DNA of 64,000 nucleotides from CAVRQM01 sp963723455 (lineage in GTDB: Bacteria; Pseudomonadota; Alphaproteobacteria; Acetobacterales; Acetobacteraceae). A program made the position numbers and the translations under genes. Where the stretch lies: assembly GCA_963723455.1 (NCBI GenBank), contig CAVRQM010000003.1, positions 289,057-353,056 of the forward strand. Direction: 5' to 3'. This document shows positions 22,481 to 31,016 of this stretch, one piece after another; position 1 is the stretch's first letter; the number at the start of each line of letters is the position of its first letter. Below the pieces are notes generated by a model. It saw nothing but the letters and a program-made list of their open reading frames with translations. It did no database searches and was not told where the DNA came from.

Positions 22481-22496
22481 CTAGGGCAATCGCCTG
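22481..22496 (+). repeat. Left terminal inverted repeat of the ISAs1-type remnant
   Basis: CTAGGGCAATCGCCTG pairs with the reverse complement of 23509-23524 at 14 of 16 positions. It lies 40 bases before the first transposase codon. Confidence 0.65.
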
Positions 22497-22535
22497 AACG
22501 GCTCGGGGATTCCTGCGCGGGCTGAAGTCTGGTTC

Positions 22536-23500
22536 ATGGGAGACCTCGTGCTGACGAGGTTTCCGGATGCCGTCCCATCGCTGATCGACCACATCGCTGC
22601 ACGTGAGGACCCGCGTCAGTCCTGGAAGTGCTGTTTCCCGTGCCGGGGAGCCTGCTGCTCGTGTTCTGCGGCACGCTGGCCGGGGCGGAAGACGTCGTGG
22701 AGATCAGGCGCTGGGGCCAGATGCATCAGGAGTTCTTGCGCCGCCTGCTGCCCTACAAGGCGGGGGTTCCCAGCCACGACACCCTCAACGATGTCATCAA
22801 CGCCATCGACGGCGCTCTCTTCGCACAATGCTGCATTGCCGGGGTCGACGGCCTGCGCGCCCCGGCTCCGGCCTGTGCCGCACCGCCCGAGATCGTCGCC
22901 ATCGACGGCAAGACCTCGCGGCGCACCCACGACCGCCGCCGCGACCGCGGGCCGCTGCACATGGTTCCGGCATGGGCCAGCAGCCAGCGCCTCGTGCTCG
23001 GCCAACAGGCGTGCGAGGCCAAGTCCAACCAAATCACGGCCATTCCGCTGCTGCTCGAACGGCTGGCGCTCACCGGCGCACTCACAACCGGATCGAGGTC
23101 CGTCGCCATGTCGTGCCCCGCTTTCCGGGCCTCGCGCCATCGCCGTCGTCGAGGCCGAGGCCGAGGCCGAGGCCGAGGTCGAGGTCGAGCGCAACGGTTG
23201 CACCAGCCTCGAACGGCGCTTCTACCTGTCCTCCCGACCGCTCGACGCCAAGCTGTTCGCCTCCGCGGTGCGATGCCACCGGCATGTCGAGAACCGCCTG
23301 CATCGGGTGCTCGACGTCGTGTTCCACGACGATCTCAGCCGCCTGCGATCCGGCGCCGGGCCACAGAACATCGCCACCGTCCGGCATAGGGCCATGACCC
23401 TGCTGCGCGGGCCAAAAGACAAGCACAGCCTCAAGGTGAGGCGGGATCAGCCGCATGGGATACCGCCTACCTCGAAGCCCCGCTTCGGCAATCAGCGTGA
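22536..23500 (+). pseudogene. Broken ISAs1-family transposase
   Basis: The N-terminal part reads DHIAAREDPRQSWK, then after a one-base shift LFPVPGSLLLVFCGTLAG, GVPSHDTLNDVINAIDGALF and the DDE-type block PPEIVAIDGKTSRRTHD. After LALTGAL the central catalytic region is missing. Sequence resumes with NRIEVRRHVV and the C-terminal ERRFYLSSRPLDAKLFA, HVENRLHRVLDVVFHDDLSRLRSG and a tail ending in AYLEAPLRQSA, with TGA at 23498-23500. At least three frame changes and the central deletion make it inactive. The normal HWGIEN motif is changed to HRHVEN, a further sign of decay. Confidence 0.85.
23151..23186 (+). repeat. Hexanucleotide tandem repeat inside the transposase remnant
   Basis: Six 6-base units in a row: four GAGGCC followed by two GAGGTC. 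In one frame they encode (EA)4(VE)2. Intact family members usually have a single VEAEVE-like stretch here, so the array appears to be a slippage expansion within the dead transposase. Confidence 0.8.
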
Positions 23501-23508
23501 CCGCACTG

Positions 23509-23524
23509 CAAGCGATTGCCCCAG
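23509..23524 (-). repeat. Right terminal inverted repeat of the ISAs1-type remnant
   Basis: The reverse complement reads CTGGGGCAATCGCTTG, matching the left end except at positions 3 and 14. It begins 8 bases after the transposase stop codon. Confidence 0.65.
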
Positions 23525-23576
23525 GGCGTCGTGCGTTCGACTGGCTCCCGCACCCGTCTGTCACGGAGCAGATCGC

Positions 23577-24122
23577 ATGGCCATCGACACGTTTGGACCG
23601 AAGCTCGCTCCGCACGGCGAGGCGAGTGCGCCAGGCGACAGCGCCATCGTCGGCTTCTACCGGGGCGGCCGCGACGCGCGCGGCCGCACGCGGGGCCAGA
23701 TCCTCGCCTGGGACGACGCCCGGCTGGAGGCGGTGCACGACTACATCCAATGGCTGTTTCCGCTGCCCGAAGCCAGCGCCTTCAGCCAGGACGCGCCCCG
23801 CCTGACCGCCGCGGACATCGCCGCATTCCGCCGCGACCCGGTGCTGACGGCCGCGCTGCGCGCCTCGCTGCACCGGATGCTGGCGTTCTATCGGCTCGCC
23901 GATCGGGCCGATCCGCCGCGTCGCTGGCTCACGCCGGGCAACCACAATTTCCTGCGCATCACCCGCATCCTCCGCAGCCTGCATCTGCTCGGGCTGGAGG
24001 ACGAGGCGGCGGCGTTGCTGGCGCGGCTCGAAGTGCTGGCCCTCGATCGCGCGGCGGCCGCGATCATCGGCCCGCGCACGCTGGCCTTCTGGCGCGATGC
24101 CCGCAGCGCGAACCGCGCGTAA
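23577..24122 (+). CDS. Opioid growth factor receptor (OGFr)-domain protein
   Basis: 181 residues from the ATG at 23577 with GGAG upstream. The OGFr conserved region is evident: VGFYRGGRDARGRTRGQILAWDD, LEAVHDYIQWLFPLPEASAF, LTAADIAAFRRDP, RWLTPGNHNFLRITRILRSLHLLGLE and a C-terminal IGPRTLAFWRDA. No signal peptide or membrane segment, so cytoplasmic. Bacterial proteins with this domain have no established function, although the domain is named after an animal receptor. It stands alone between an IS remnant and the inositol-type transporter genes, with its own apparent ribosome site. Confidence 0.85.
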   Translation: MAIDTFGPKLAPHGEASAPGDSAIVGFYRGGRDARGRTRGQILAWDDARLEAVHDYIQWLFPLPEASAFSQDAPRLTAADIAAFRRDPVLTAALRASLHRMLAFYRLADRADPPRRWLTPGNHNFLRITRILRSLHLLGLEDEAAALLARLEVLALDRAAAAIIGPRTLAFWRDARSANRA

Positions 24123-24206
24123 GTCGTTGCCGCCTTGACGGAAACGCCGGCGGCTGCGAGCCTCGGGTTGCGTCCAAGCAAAAAGCAAATAAGGGGAGAC
24201 CGACCG

Positions 24207-25157
24207 ATGCTCCGCAGAACCCTGCTGGCCGGCGTCGCCGCTGCGGCCGCGCTCGTCGCCGCCGATGCGGCGCGCGCGCAGAAGCCGCTGGTCGTGCTGA
24301 CCTCGCTGCCCAGCCTGTCGTTTCCGTTCTTCGTGCACATGCAGACCGAGCTGAAGGCCGAGGCCGGCAAGCTGGGCGGCGTCAGCCTGCTCAACACCGA
24401 CGGGCAGAACAGCGCCACCAAGCAGACCGGCGACGTCGAGGCGGGCATCACCAAGGGCGTCAACGCCATCGTCATCAGCCCGCTGGACGTCAACGCGCTG
24501 TCGCCCGCGGTGCAGGAAGCGGTGTCGGCGAAGGTGCCGGTGGTCACCATCGACCGGCGCATCAACGGCGTGCAAGGCATCCTGGCGCATGTCGGCGCCG
24601 ACAACGTCAAGGGCGGCGAGGCGCAGGGCGAGGCGATCCTGGCCGCCTTCCCGAACGGCGCGCGGGTGTTCCATCTGCAGGGCCAGCCGGGCGCCGGGCC
24701 GGCCATCGACCGCAACAAGGGCCTGCACGCGGTGCTGGATCAGCACAAGGACAAGTTCCAGTTCGTGTTCCAGCAGACCGCCAATTTCGCGCGCGACCAG
24801 GCGCTGTCGGTCACCGAATCCGGCCTCGCCGGCCTGCCGCAGCCGCCGGATGTGATCGTCTGCGCCAACGACGACATGGCGCTGGGCGCGCTGGAGGCGG
24901 TGCGCGCGCGCAACCTGACCGGCATCAAGATCTACGGCTTCGACGCGCTGCCCGAGGCCTTGGCCCGGATCAAGGATGGCAGCCTGGCCGGCACGGTCGA
25001 GCAGTTCCCCGGCGAGCAGAGCCGCATCGCGATGGACATCGCCGTGGCCTTCGCCCGCGACGGCAAGCAGCCGGAGAAGAAGCTCGTGCTGCTGACGCCG
25101 ATCGTCATCACCACCGCCAATCTGGCCAAGGCCGAACGCCTGTCCGAAATGCCGTGA
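24207..25157 (+). CDS. Periplasmic sugar-binding protein, probably for myo-inositol (IbpA-like)
   Basis: Periplasmic-binding protein of the ribose/inositol type, 316 residues. The signal peptide is about residues 1-24, ending ARA-Q. The ATG at 24207 is preceded by AAGGGGAGA. Features close to the Caulobacter inositol-binding protein as I recall it are QTANFARDQALSVTESGL, CANDDMALGALEAVRA, GFDALPEALARIKDGSLAGTVEQ and the C-terminal ITTANLAKAERLSEM. It shares GTGA with the ATPase gene. The iolCDBA operon 4 kb upstream supports inositol as the ligand; ribose or another sugar remains possible. Confidence 0.85.
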   Translation: MLRRTLLAGVAAAAALVAADAARAQKPLVVLTSLPSLSFPFFVHMQTELKAEAGKLGGVSLLNTDGQNSATKQTGDVEAGITKGVNAIVISPLDVNALSPAVQEAVSAKVPVVTIDRRINGVQGILAHVGADNVKGGEAQGEAILAAFPNGARVFHLQGQPGAGPAIDRNKGLHAVLDQHKDKFQFVFQQTANFARDQALSVTESGLAGLPQPPDVIVCANDDMALGALEAVRARNLTGIKIYGFDALPEALARIKDGSLAGTVEQFPGEQSRIAMDIAVAFARDGKQPEKKLVLLTPIVITTANLAKAERLSEMP

Positions 25158-26716
25158 CCACGCCCGCCGCCGTGTCCGAGGCAGACCCCGGCGCGGCGGC
25201 GGCGCTGCTGCGGCTGGACCGGGTCAGCAAACAGTTTCCCGGCGTGCGGGCGCTGGACGAGGTCTCGCTGGACGTGCGCGAGGGCGAGGTGCTGGGTCTG
25301 CTGGGCGAGAACGGCGCCGGCAAATCGACGCTGCTGAAGATCGTCTCGGGCGCGCAGCAGCCGGATGCCGGCGCAATCGTCTGGCGCGGCCGGCCGCTGC
25401 GCCTGGCCTCCCCGCACCAGGCGCAGCGCCACGGCATCGTGACGATCTACCAGGAGTTCACCCTGGTTCCCGACCTGTCGATCGCCGAGAACGTGTTCAT
25501 CGGCCGCGAGCCGGTGCGCGGCGGGCTGATCGACTGGGCCGCCCTGCGCCGGCAGACCGCCGCGATCACCCAGCGCATCGGCCTGGATCTCGATCCCATG
25601 ACCAGCGTGCGCGCGCTGTCGGTGGCCGAGCAGCAGATGGTCGAGATTGCCCGCGCGCTGTCGATGCAGAGCCGGCTCATCATCATGGACGAGCCGACCT
25701 CGGCGCTGTCGGAGACCGAGGTGGCGCGGCTGCTGCGCATCATCGAGGCGCTGCGCGCCGATGGGCTGGGCGTGATCTTCGTCACCCACCGGCTGTCCGA
25801 GGCGATGCGGGTCTGTGATCGCCTCACCGTGCTGCGCGATGGCAGGCTGGTCGGCACGCGCGCGGCGGCGGGCCTGGAGATGGACGAGCTGATCCGCATG
25901 ATGGTCGGCCGCACCGGCGAGCAGCTGTATCGCCGCCCGCAGCAGCGCCACGCCGCCGGCGCGGTGCGGCTGCGGGTGCGCGGCCTGCGCACCGATCGCG
26001 CCGGCGCGCACGGCCCGGTGCTGCACGGCATCGATCTTGACGCGCGCGCGGGCGAGATCCTGGGCATCGCCGGACTGGTCGGGGCCGGGCGCACCGAATT
26101 GTCGCGCGCCATCTTCGGCGCCGACCCGCGCGCCGCCGGCCGCATCGAGCTGGATGGCGCCGGGCTGACCATAGCCGGCCCGCGCGACGCCATCCGCGCC
26201 GGCATCGGCCTGGTGCCGGAGGATCGCAAGCTGCAGGCGCTGTTCCTGAGCCAGGCGGTGCGGCACAATTTTTCGATCGCGGCGCTGGCGCAGTTCCTCA
26301 CCGGCGGCGTGTTCGTGCGCGAACGCGCCGAGGCCGCGGCGCTGGAACACTACCGACGCGCGCTGCAGATCCGCATGAGCAGCGGCGAGCAGTCGGTCAT
26401 CAACCTGTCCGGCGGCAACCAGCAGAAGGTGGTTCTGGCGCGCTGGCTCGCCTTGAAGCCAAAAGTGCTGATCGTGGACGAGCCAACGCGCGGCGTGGAC
26501 ATCGCCGCCAAGGCCGAGGTGCACGAGCTGCTGGACCAGCTCGCCGGCGACGGCATCGCGGTGGTGGCGATCTCCTCCGAACTGCCGGAGCTGCTGGCCA
26601 TCAGCGACCGCATCGTGACGATGCGCGAGGGCCGCATGACCGGCGAGCTGCCGGCGTCCGAGGCGACGCAGGAGCGGCTGATGGCGCTGATGACCATGGA
26701 GCGGGAGGCCGCGTGA
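25154..26716 (+). CDS. Sugar ABC transporter ATPase with two ATP-binding domains (IatA-like)
   Basis: 520-residue duplicated ATPase of the RbsA/XylG class. The first domain has GENGAGKSTLLKI, LSVAEQQMVEIARAL and LIIMDEPTSALSETE. The second has a degenerate P-loop (GLVGAGRTELSRAIFG), the signature LSGGNQQKVVLARWL and VLIVDEPTRGVDIAAKAEV. A degenerate second P-loop is normal for this class. GTG 25154 overlaps the binding-protein stop, and the stop overlaps the permease ATG by one base. It powers import with the permease downstream. Confidence 0.92.
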   Translation: MTTPAAVSEADPGAAAALLRLDRVSKQFPGVRALDEVSLDVREGEVLGLLGENGAGKSTLLKIVSGAQQPDAGAIVWRGRPLRLASPHQAQRHGIVTIYQEFTLVPDLSIAENVFIGREPVRGGLIDWAALRRQTAAITQRIGLDLDPMTSVRALSVAEQQMVEIARALSMQSRLIIMDEPTSALSETEVARLLRIIEALRADGLGVIFVTHRLSEAMRVCDRLTVLRDGRLVGTRAAAGLEMDELIRMMVGRTGEQLYRRPQQRHAAGAVRLRVRGLRTDRAGAHGPVLHGIDLDARAGEILGIAGLVGAGRTELSRAIFGADPRAAGRIELDGAGLTIAGPRDAIRAGIGLVPEDRKLQALFLSQAVRHNFSIAALAQFLTGGVFVRERAEAAALEHYRRALQIRMSSGEQSVINLSGGNQQKVVLARWLALKPKVLIVDEPTRGVDIAAKAEVHELLDQLAGDGIAVVAISSELPELLAISDRIVTMREGRMTGELPASEATQERLMALMTMEREAA

Positions 26717-27738
26717 TGTCGCAGACCGCCGCCGCCCGCGAACCGCGCGCCGCCCGCCCGCTTACCGCCTCGGCGCTGCTCGGCCGGGTGGCGCCGCTGG
26801 TGTTCCTGCTGGCGCTGATGCTGATCTTCTCGGTGCTGCAGCCGCGTTTCCTGTCCGAGCTGAACCTGTTCAACGTGATGCGCCAGATCTCCATCACCGG
26901 GCTGATCGCACTGGGCATGACGTTCGTGATCCTGACCGGCGGCATCGACCTGTCCGTGGGGTCGATCGTGGCGCTGGCCGGGCTGGTGGCCGGCGCGCTG
27001 AACAAGGGTTCGTCGGCCAACAGCCTGTCGCTGGATGACGCGGTGGTGGCGGGCTACCCGGTGCTGGTCTCGGTGGCGGCGGCCGCGGCGGTCGGGCTCG
27101 CGGCGGGGCTGATCCAGGGCATCGCCATCACCACGCTCGACGTACCCCCGTTCGTGGTGACGCTGGGCGGGCTATCGGCGTTCCGCGGCGCGGCGCTGCT
27201 GTATTCCGGTGGCGGCCCGATCAGCAGTTTCGACGCGCCGTACCGGGTCTGGGGACAGGGCAAGCTGGGACCGGTGCCGGTGCCGGTGCTGCTGTTCCTG
27301 GCCGCCGCGTTGCTGTGCCATGTGGTGCTGCGCCACACCCGCTATGGCCGGCACGTCTATGCGGTGGGCGGCAATGCCGAGGCCGCGCGCCTGTCCGGGC
27401 TGAACGTCAAGGCGGTGACGCTCAGCGTGTATGTCGTGGTCGGCCTGCTCGCCGGTCTCGCCGGGTTCGTGCTGTCGTCGCGGCTGAACTCGGCCGAGGC
27501 GGTGGCGGGGCAGGGCTATGAGCTGACAGTGATCGCCTCGGTGGTGATCGGCGGCACCAGCCTGTTCGGCGGCATCGGCGGCGTCGCCGGCACAGTGGTC
27601 GGCGCGGTGCTGATCGGGGTGCTGATCAACGGCCTGGTGCTGATGAACGTGTCGCCCTACGTGCAGCAGATCATCATCGGCGTCATCATCGTGCTGGCGG
27701 TGGCGTTCGACCGCTTCGTCAAGGGACGGCGGCGATAG
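26716..27738 (+). CDS. Sugar ABC transporter permease (IatP-like)
   Basis: 340-residue inner-membrane permease of the RbsC family with 8-10 hydrophobic spans. Family blocks visible are ALGMTFVILTGGIDLSVGS, YAVGGNAEAARLSGLNVK and VVIGGTSLFGGIGGVAGTVVGA. The ATG at 26716 overlaps the ATPase TGA; a GTG three bases earlier is an alternative. Binding protein, ATPase and permease form a compact operon, likely for myo-inositol given the iol genes nearby. Confidence 0.92.
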   Translation: MSQTAAAREPRAARPLTASALLGRVAPLVFLLALMLIFSVLQPRFLSELNLFNVMRQISITGLIALGMTFVILTGGIDLSVGSIVALAGLVAGALNKGSSANSLSLDDAVVAGYPVLVSVAAAAAVGLAAGLIQGIAITTLDVPPFVVTLGGLSAFRGAALLYSGGGPISSFDAPYRVWGQGKLGPVPVPVLLFLAAALLCHVVLRHTRYGRHVYAVGGNAEAARLSGLNVKAVTLSVYVVVGLLAGLAGFVLSSRLNSAEAVAGQGYELTVIASVVIGGTSLFGGIGGVAGTVVGAVLIGVLINGLVLMNVSPYVQQIIIGVIIVLAVAFDRFVKGRRR

Positions 27739-27795
27739 AAGATGTCTTCGAATTCCAACTTCCCGCCGCTTCGGTCGAAAGCCGGCCCGCGCGGC

Positions 27796-28713
27796 CTAAC
27801 CGCCGGGTCCGCCCGCAATGCGCCGGCTCCGGCGTTCGCCGAACGCGATGAAGGCGCCCACCGCCGCCAGCACGATCACGCCGCCGGCCAGCGTGTGCGC
27901 CGACGGCGCCTCGGCGAAGGCCAGCCACACCCAGAGCGGCGCGAGCGGCGCGTCCAGCGCGCCGTACAGAGCGGTCTCGCTGGCTGTGACGTAGCGCGAG
28001 CCCAGCACCATCAGGATCAGCCCCAGCCCGTTCTGGATCGCCCCGAACAGCGCCGTCAGCGCGATCTCGGCCGGCGGCGCGGAGAACGGGTGCGCCCAGA
28101 CCGCCACCGCCAGCGCGGTCAGGAACGCCGAGCCGGCCATCGCCGGCGCGGTCGGCGTGTCGCGCCGCCAGCGCAGGGCGACCATGAACAGCGCCGAGGC
28201 GAAGGTCATTCCGGCGGCCACCAGATCGCCGAACAGATGCGCCCGCGCCTGGCCGCCGCTCATCATCACCGCCATCCCGGCGACGGTCGCGGCACAGGCC
28301 GCCCACATCATCGGCCCCGACCGCTCGCGCAGCAGCAGCCAGCCCAGGGCGGCGGTGCCGAGCGGGGCGGTGGCGTAGATGACCGACACCTCGGCTACCG
28401 ACGACAGGCGCAGCGACCAGACGAAGCTGATCATGGCGATGCTGCCGATCGCGGTCAGCGCCAGCCCCGGCCAGCCCATCTCTCGCACGGTCGCGCGCCA
28501 GCCGCCGCTCTGCCGCGCGGCGACGAACGTCGCGATCGTCAGGCCGGAGAAGATGCCGCGCCAGAACAGCAGCGCCGGCGCATCGAGCGTGATCAGCCGG
28601 GTGAAGAATCCGGCGGTGCTGAACGCCACCGCCGAGGCCAGCAGCAGCAGCACGCCAAGCCGGTGCGTCCGCGCGTGCTGCGCGGCCGGCGCGTCGGCGC
28701 AAACGGCGCTCAC
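27796..28713 (-). CDS. EamA-family (DMT) membrane transporter
   Basis: 305 residues with ten hydrophobic spans in two EamA repeats (FSTAGFFTRLITLDAPALLFWRG in the first; SRYVTASETALYGALDAPLAPLWVW in the second). The GTG start at 28713 shares GTGA with the stop of the CoA-binding gene, so the two are coupled. Members export amino acids or metabolites, or import them; no substrate can be named. Upstream in-frame codons are a shadow of the neighbouring gene. Confidence 0.88.
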   Translation of the reverse strand: MSAVCADAPAAQHARTHRLGVLLLLASAVAFSTAGFFTRLITLDAPALLFWRGIFSGLTIATFVAARQSGGWRATVREMGWPGLALTAIGSIAMISFVWSLRLSSVAEVSVIYATAPLGTAALGWLLLRERSGPMMWAACAATVAGMAVMMSGGQARAHLFGDLVAAGMTFASALFMVALRWRRDTPTAPAMAGSAFLTALAVAVWAHPFSAPPAEIALTALFGAIQNGLGLILMVLGSRYVTASETALYGALDAPLAPLWVWLAFAEAPSAHTLAGGVIVLAAVGAFIAFGERRSRRIAGGPGG

Positions 28714-29150
28714 GTCGGCGCGGCGTCGGGCCGGGGCAGGCGCAGGCGGGAAATCTCGATCTTCGGGCAGCGGTCCATGACCACCGCCAGCCCGGCCGCC
28801 CGTGCGGCGGCGGCGGCCGGGTGGTTGACCACGCCGAGCTGCATCCAGACCACGCCGGCGCCGATCGCGATGGCGTCCTCGACCACCGGGCCGACCTGAT
28901 CGGAGGCGCGGAACACATCGACCATGTCGATCGGGCCGGTGATGTCGCGCAGCGAGGCGCATACCGTCTCGCCCAGCAGCGCCTGGCCCGCAAGTCCGGG
29001 GTTGACCGGGACCACCCGGTAGCCGTGCGCCTGGAGGAAGCCCATCACCTCGTGGCTCGGCCGCTCCGGCCGGGCCGAGGCGCCGACCAGGGCGATGCTG
29101 CGCACCCGTCCGAGGATGGCGCGGATGTCGTCGTCGTCGCTGCCGGTCAT
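28710..29150 (-). CDS. CoA-binding-domain protein (YccU type)
   Basis: 146-residue single-domain Rossmann protein: SIALVGASARPERPSHEVMGFL, GYRVVPVNPG, DMVDVFRASDQVGPVVEDAI and VVWMQLGVVNHPAAAAA. It matches the stand-alone CoA_binding family (COG1832), which has the nucleotide-binding half of succinyl-CoA synthetase alpha but no catalytic part. The start is the ATG at 29150, because GGAGGG lies just upstream. Function in the cell is not established. Confidence 0.88.
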   Translation of the reverse strand: MTGSDDDDIRAILGRVRSIALVGASARPERPSHEVMGFLQAHGYRVVPVNPGLAGQALLGETVCASLRDITGPIDMVDVFRASDQVGPVVEDAIAIGAGVVWMQLGVVNHPAAAAARAAGLAVVMDRCPKIEISRLRLPRPDAAPT

Positions 29151-29212
29151 GTGACCCTCCCGCATCCCTTGTGGCAGAGTGGCGCCGGATCGGTCGAGCG
29201 GAGCGGACGGCT

Positions 29213-30874
29213 TTGGACATTGAAAAATTCGATACCGTGATCGTCGGCGCCGGGTCCGCCGGCTGCGTGCTGGCCGACCGGCTGAGCGGCGATGGCGGCC
29301 GCCGCGTGCTGGTGCTGGAGTTCGGCGGCAGCGACCGCTCGGTGCTGATCCAGATGCCGGCGGCGCTGTCGATGCCGCTGAACATGGACCGCTACAACTG
29401 GGGCTACCAATCCGAACCCGAGCCGCATCTGGGCGGCCGGGTGATGAACACGCCGCGCGGCAAGGTGCTGGGCGGGTCGTCGTCGATCAACGGCATGGTG
29501 TACGTGCGTGGCAACGCGCGCGATTTCGACCGCTGGGAGAGCGAGGGCGCGACCGGCTGGGCGTATCGCGACGTGCTGCCGTATTTCCGCCGCGCCGAGA
29601 CCCGGGCGGAGGGCGGCGACGCTTACCGCGGCGATGATGGAAAGCTGCGCACGCGCGACGGCGCGCTGGCCAATCCGCTGTATCGCGCCTGGATCGAGGC
29701 CGGGCGGCAGGCCGGCTATCCGGTCAGCGAGGATGTCAACGGCTTCCAGCAGGAAGGCTTTGGCCGGATGGACATGACGGTGCATCAGGGCCGGCGCTGG
29801 AGTGCCGCCAACGCCTATCTGAAACCGGCGATGGCGCGGCCGAACCTGCGTGTGGTCACGCACGCGATGGCCACCGGCATCGTGCTGGAGGGCAGGCGGG
29901 CGGTGGGCGTGCGCTACCGTCATGGCGGGCAGGACCGCATGGCGCGCGCCGACAGCGAGGTGATCCTGTGCGGCGGCCCGATCAACTCGCCGCAACTGCT
30001 GATGCTGTCCGGCATCGGTCCCGCCGACCAGCTGCGCGGCCACGGCATCACGCCGCGCCACGACCTGCCGGGCGTGGGCGAGAACCTGCAGGACCATCTG
30101 GAGTTCTACTTCCAGGTCGCGGTGACCGAGCCGATCACCCTGTTCTCGTCGATGAATCCGCTGGGCAAGGCGGCGATCGGCGCGCGCTGGCTGCTGCGCC
30201 ATGACGGGCTGGGGGCGACCAACCACTTCGAAAGCTGCGGCTTCATCCGCAGCCGGGCCGGCATCGAATATCCCGACATCCAGTACCACTTCCTGCCGCT
30301 GGCGGTGCGCTATGACGGGCGCGCGGTGGCCGCGGGACACTCGATGCAGGCGCATGTCGGGCCGATGCGCAGCAAAAGCCGCGGCTGGGTGCGGCTGCGC
30401 TCGGCCGACCCGGCAGCCAAGCCGCGCATCCTGTTCAACTACATGAGCCATCCCGACGACTGGGCCGAGATGCGCGCCTGCGTCCGCCTGACGCGCGAGA
30501 TCTTCGCCCAGCCCGCCTTCGACCCGTATCGCGGCGAGGAGATCCAGCCGGGCGCGGCGGTGCAGACCGACGCGCAGATCGACGCCTTCGCCCGCGAGCA
30601 TGTCGAGAGCGCCTACCACCCCTGCGGCACCTGCCGCATGGGCGCGGCCGACGATCCGGGCGCGGTGGTCGACCCACGGACTCGGGTGATCGGGCTGGAT
30701 GGGCTGCACGTGGTGGACAGCTCGATCATGCCGTCGGTGACCACCGGCAACCTGAACGCGCCCACCATCATGATCGGCGAGAAGGCGGCGGACGCGATCC
30801 TCGGCCGCCCGGCGCTGGCGGCCAGCAACGCGCCGAGCTACGCGGCGGCGGCGTGGGAGACGGCACAACGGTGA
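29213..30874 (+). CDS. GMC-family FAD oxidoreductase (choline dehydrogenase-like)
   Basis: About 553 residues. The FAD fold is DTVIVGAGSAGCVLADRLS, and both GMC signatures are present: GKVLGGSSSINGMVYVRGN and a SGIGPADQLRGHGI type block. The active-site His lies in SAYHPCGTCRMG and the second catalytic residue is Asn in VTTGNLNAPT. The best start is TTG 29213 (LDIEKFDTVIVG); a GTG at 29171 would add 14 unlikely residues. Relatives oxidise choline or other primary alcohols. Choline to betaine would fit the methylated-amine genes 7-18 kb away, but there is no betaine-aldehyde dehydrogenase here and the alcohol substrate is not proven. Confidence 0.88.
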   Translation: MDIEKFDTVIVGAGSAGCVLADRLSGDGGRRVLVLEFGGSDRSVLIQMPAALSMPLNMDRYNWGYQSEPEPHLGGRVMNTPRGKVLGGSSSINGMVYVRGNARDFDRWESEGATGWAYRDVLPYFRRAETRAEGGDAYRGDDGKLRTRDGALANPLYRAWIEAGRQAGYPVSEDVNGFQQEGFGRMDMTVHQGRRWSAANAYLKPAMARPNLRVVTHAMATGIVLEGRRAVGVRYRHGGQDRMARADSEVILCGGPINSPQLLMLSGIGPADQLRGHGITPRHDLPGVGENLQDHLEFYFQVAVTEPITLFSSMNPLGKAAIGARWLLRHDGLGATNHFESCGFIRSRAGIEYPDIQYHFLPLAVRYDGRAVAAGHSMQAHVGPMRSKSRGWVRLRSADPAAKPRILFNYMSHPDDWAEMRACVRLTREIFAQPAFDPYRGEEIQPGAAVQTDAQIDAFAREHVESAYHPCGTCRMGAADDPGAVVDPRTRVIGLDGLHVVDSSIMPSVTTGNLNAPTIMIGEKAADAILGRPALAASNAPSYAAAAWETAQR

Positions 30875-31016
30875 GTTGCAGGCCGACAGCGGCATTGTCG
30901 TCCGGTCCGCCGCCAGCCCCGCCCTGCCGAGTTCCGGCCGTCGCTCCCGAGCTTCGAGGCGTCCTGAAGCCGGGTGAGGGCGCGCAACGCGAGCGGCCGG
31001 CTACGTTGATGCACCT

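Larger units (their letters stand above)
22481..23524 (+). mobile_element. Remnant of an ISAs1-family insertion sequence
   Basis: A decayed element of 1,044 bases bounded by imperfect terminal inverted repeats (14 of 16 bases match) and holding a truncated ISAs1-type transposase. Full elements of this family are about 1.2-1.4 kb, so some 0.2-0.3 kb seems lost from the middle. No direct target repeat is obvious: the bases flanking the ends do not match. It sits between trxB and the OGFr-domain gene, ending 52 bases before the latter. Confidence 0.75.

Noticed and set aside
23151..23186. CRISPR-like or regulatory repeat array
   Set aside because: Units are only 6 bases, contiguous without spacers, and lie within the transposase remnant. 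It is a simple tandem expansion.
22471..23534. Target-site duplication flanking the ISAs1 remnant
   Set aside because: The 8-10 bases outside the two terminal repeats do not match, so no duplication can be claimed.
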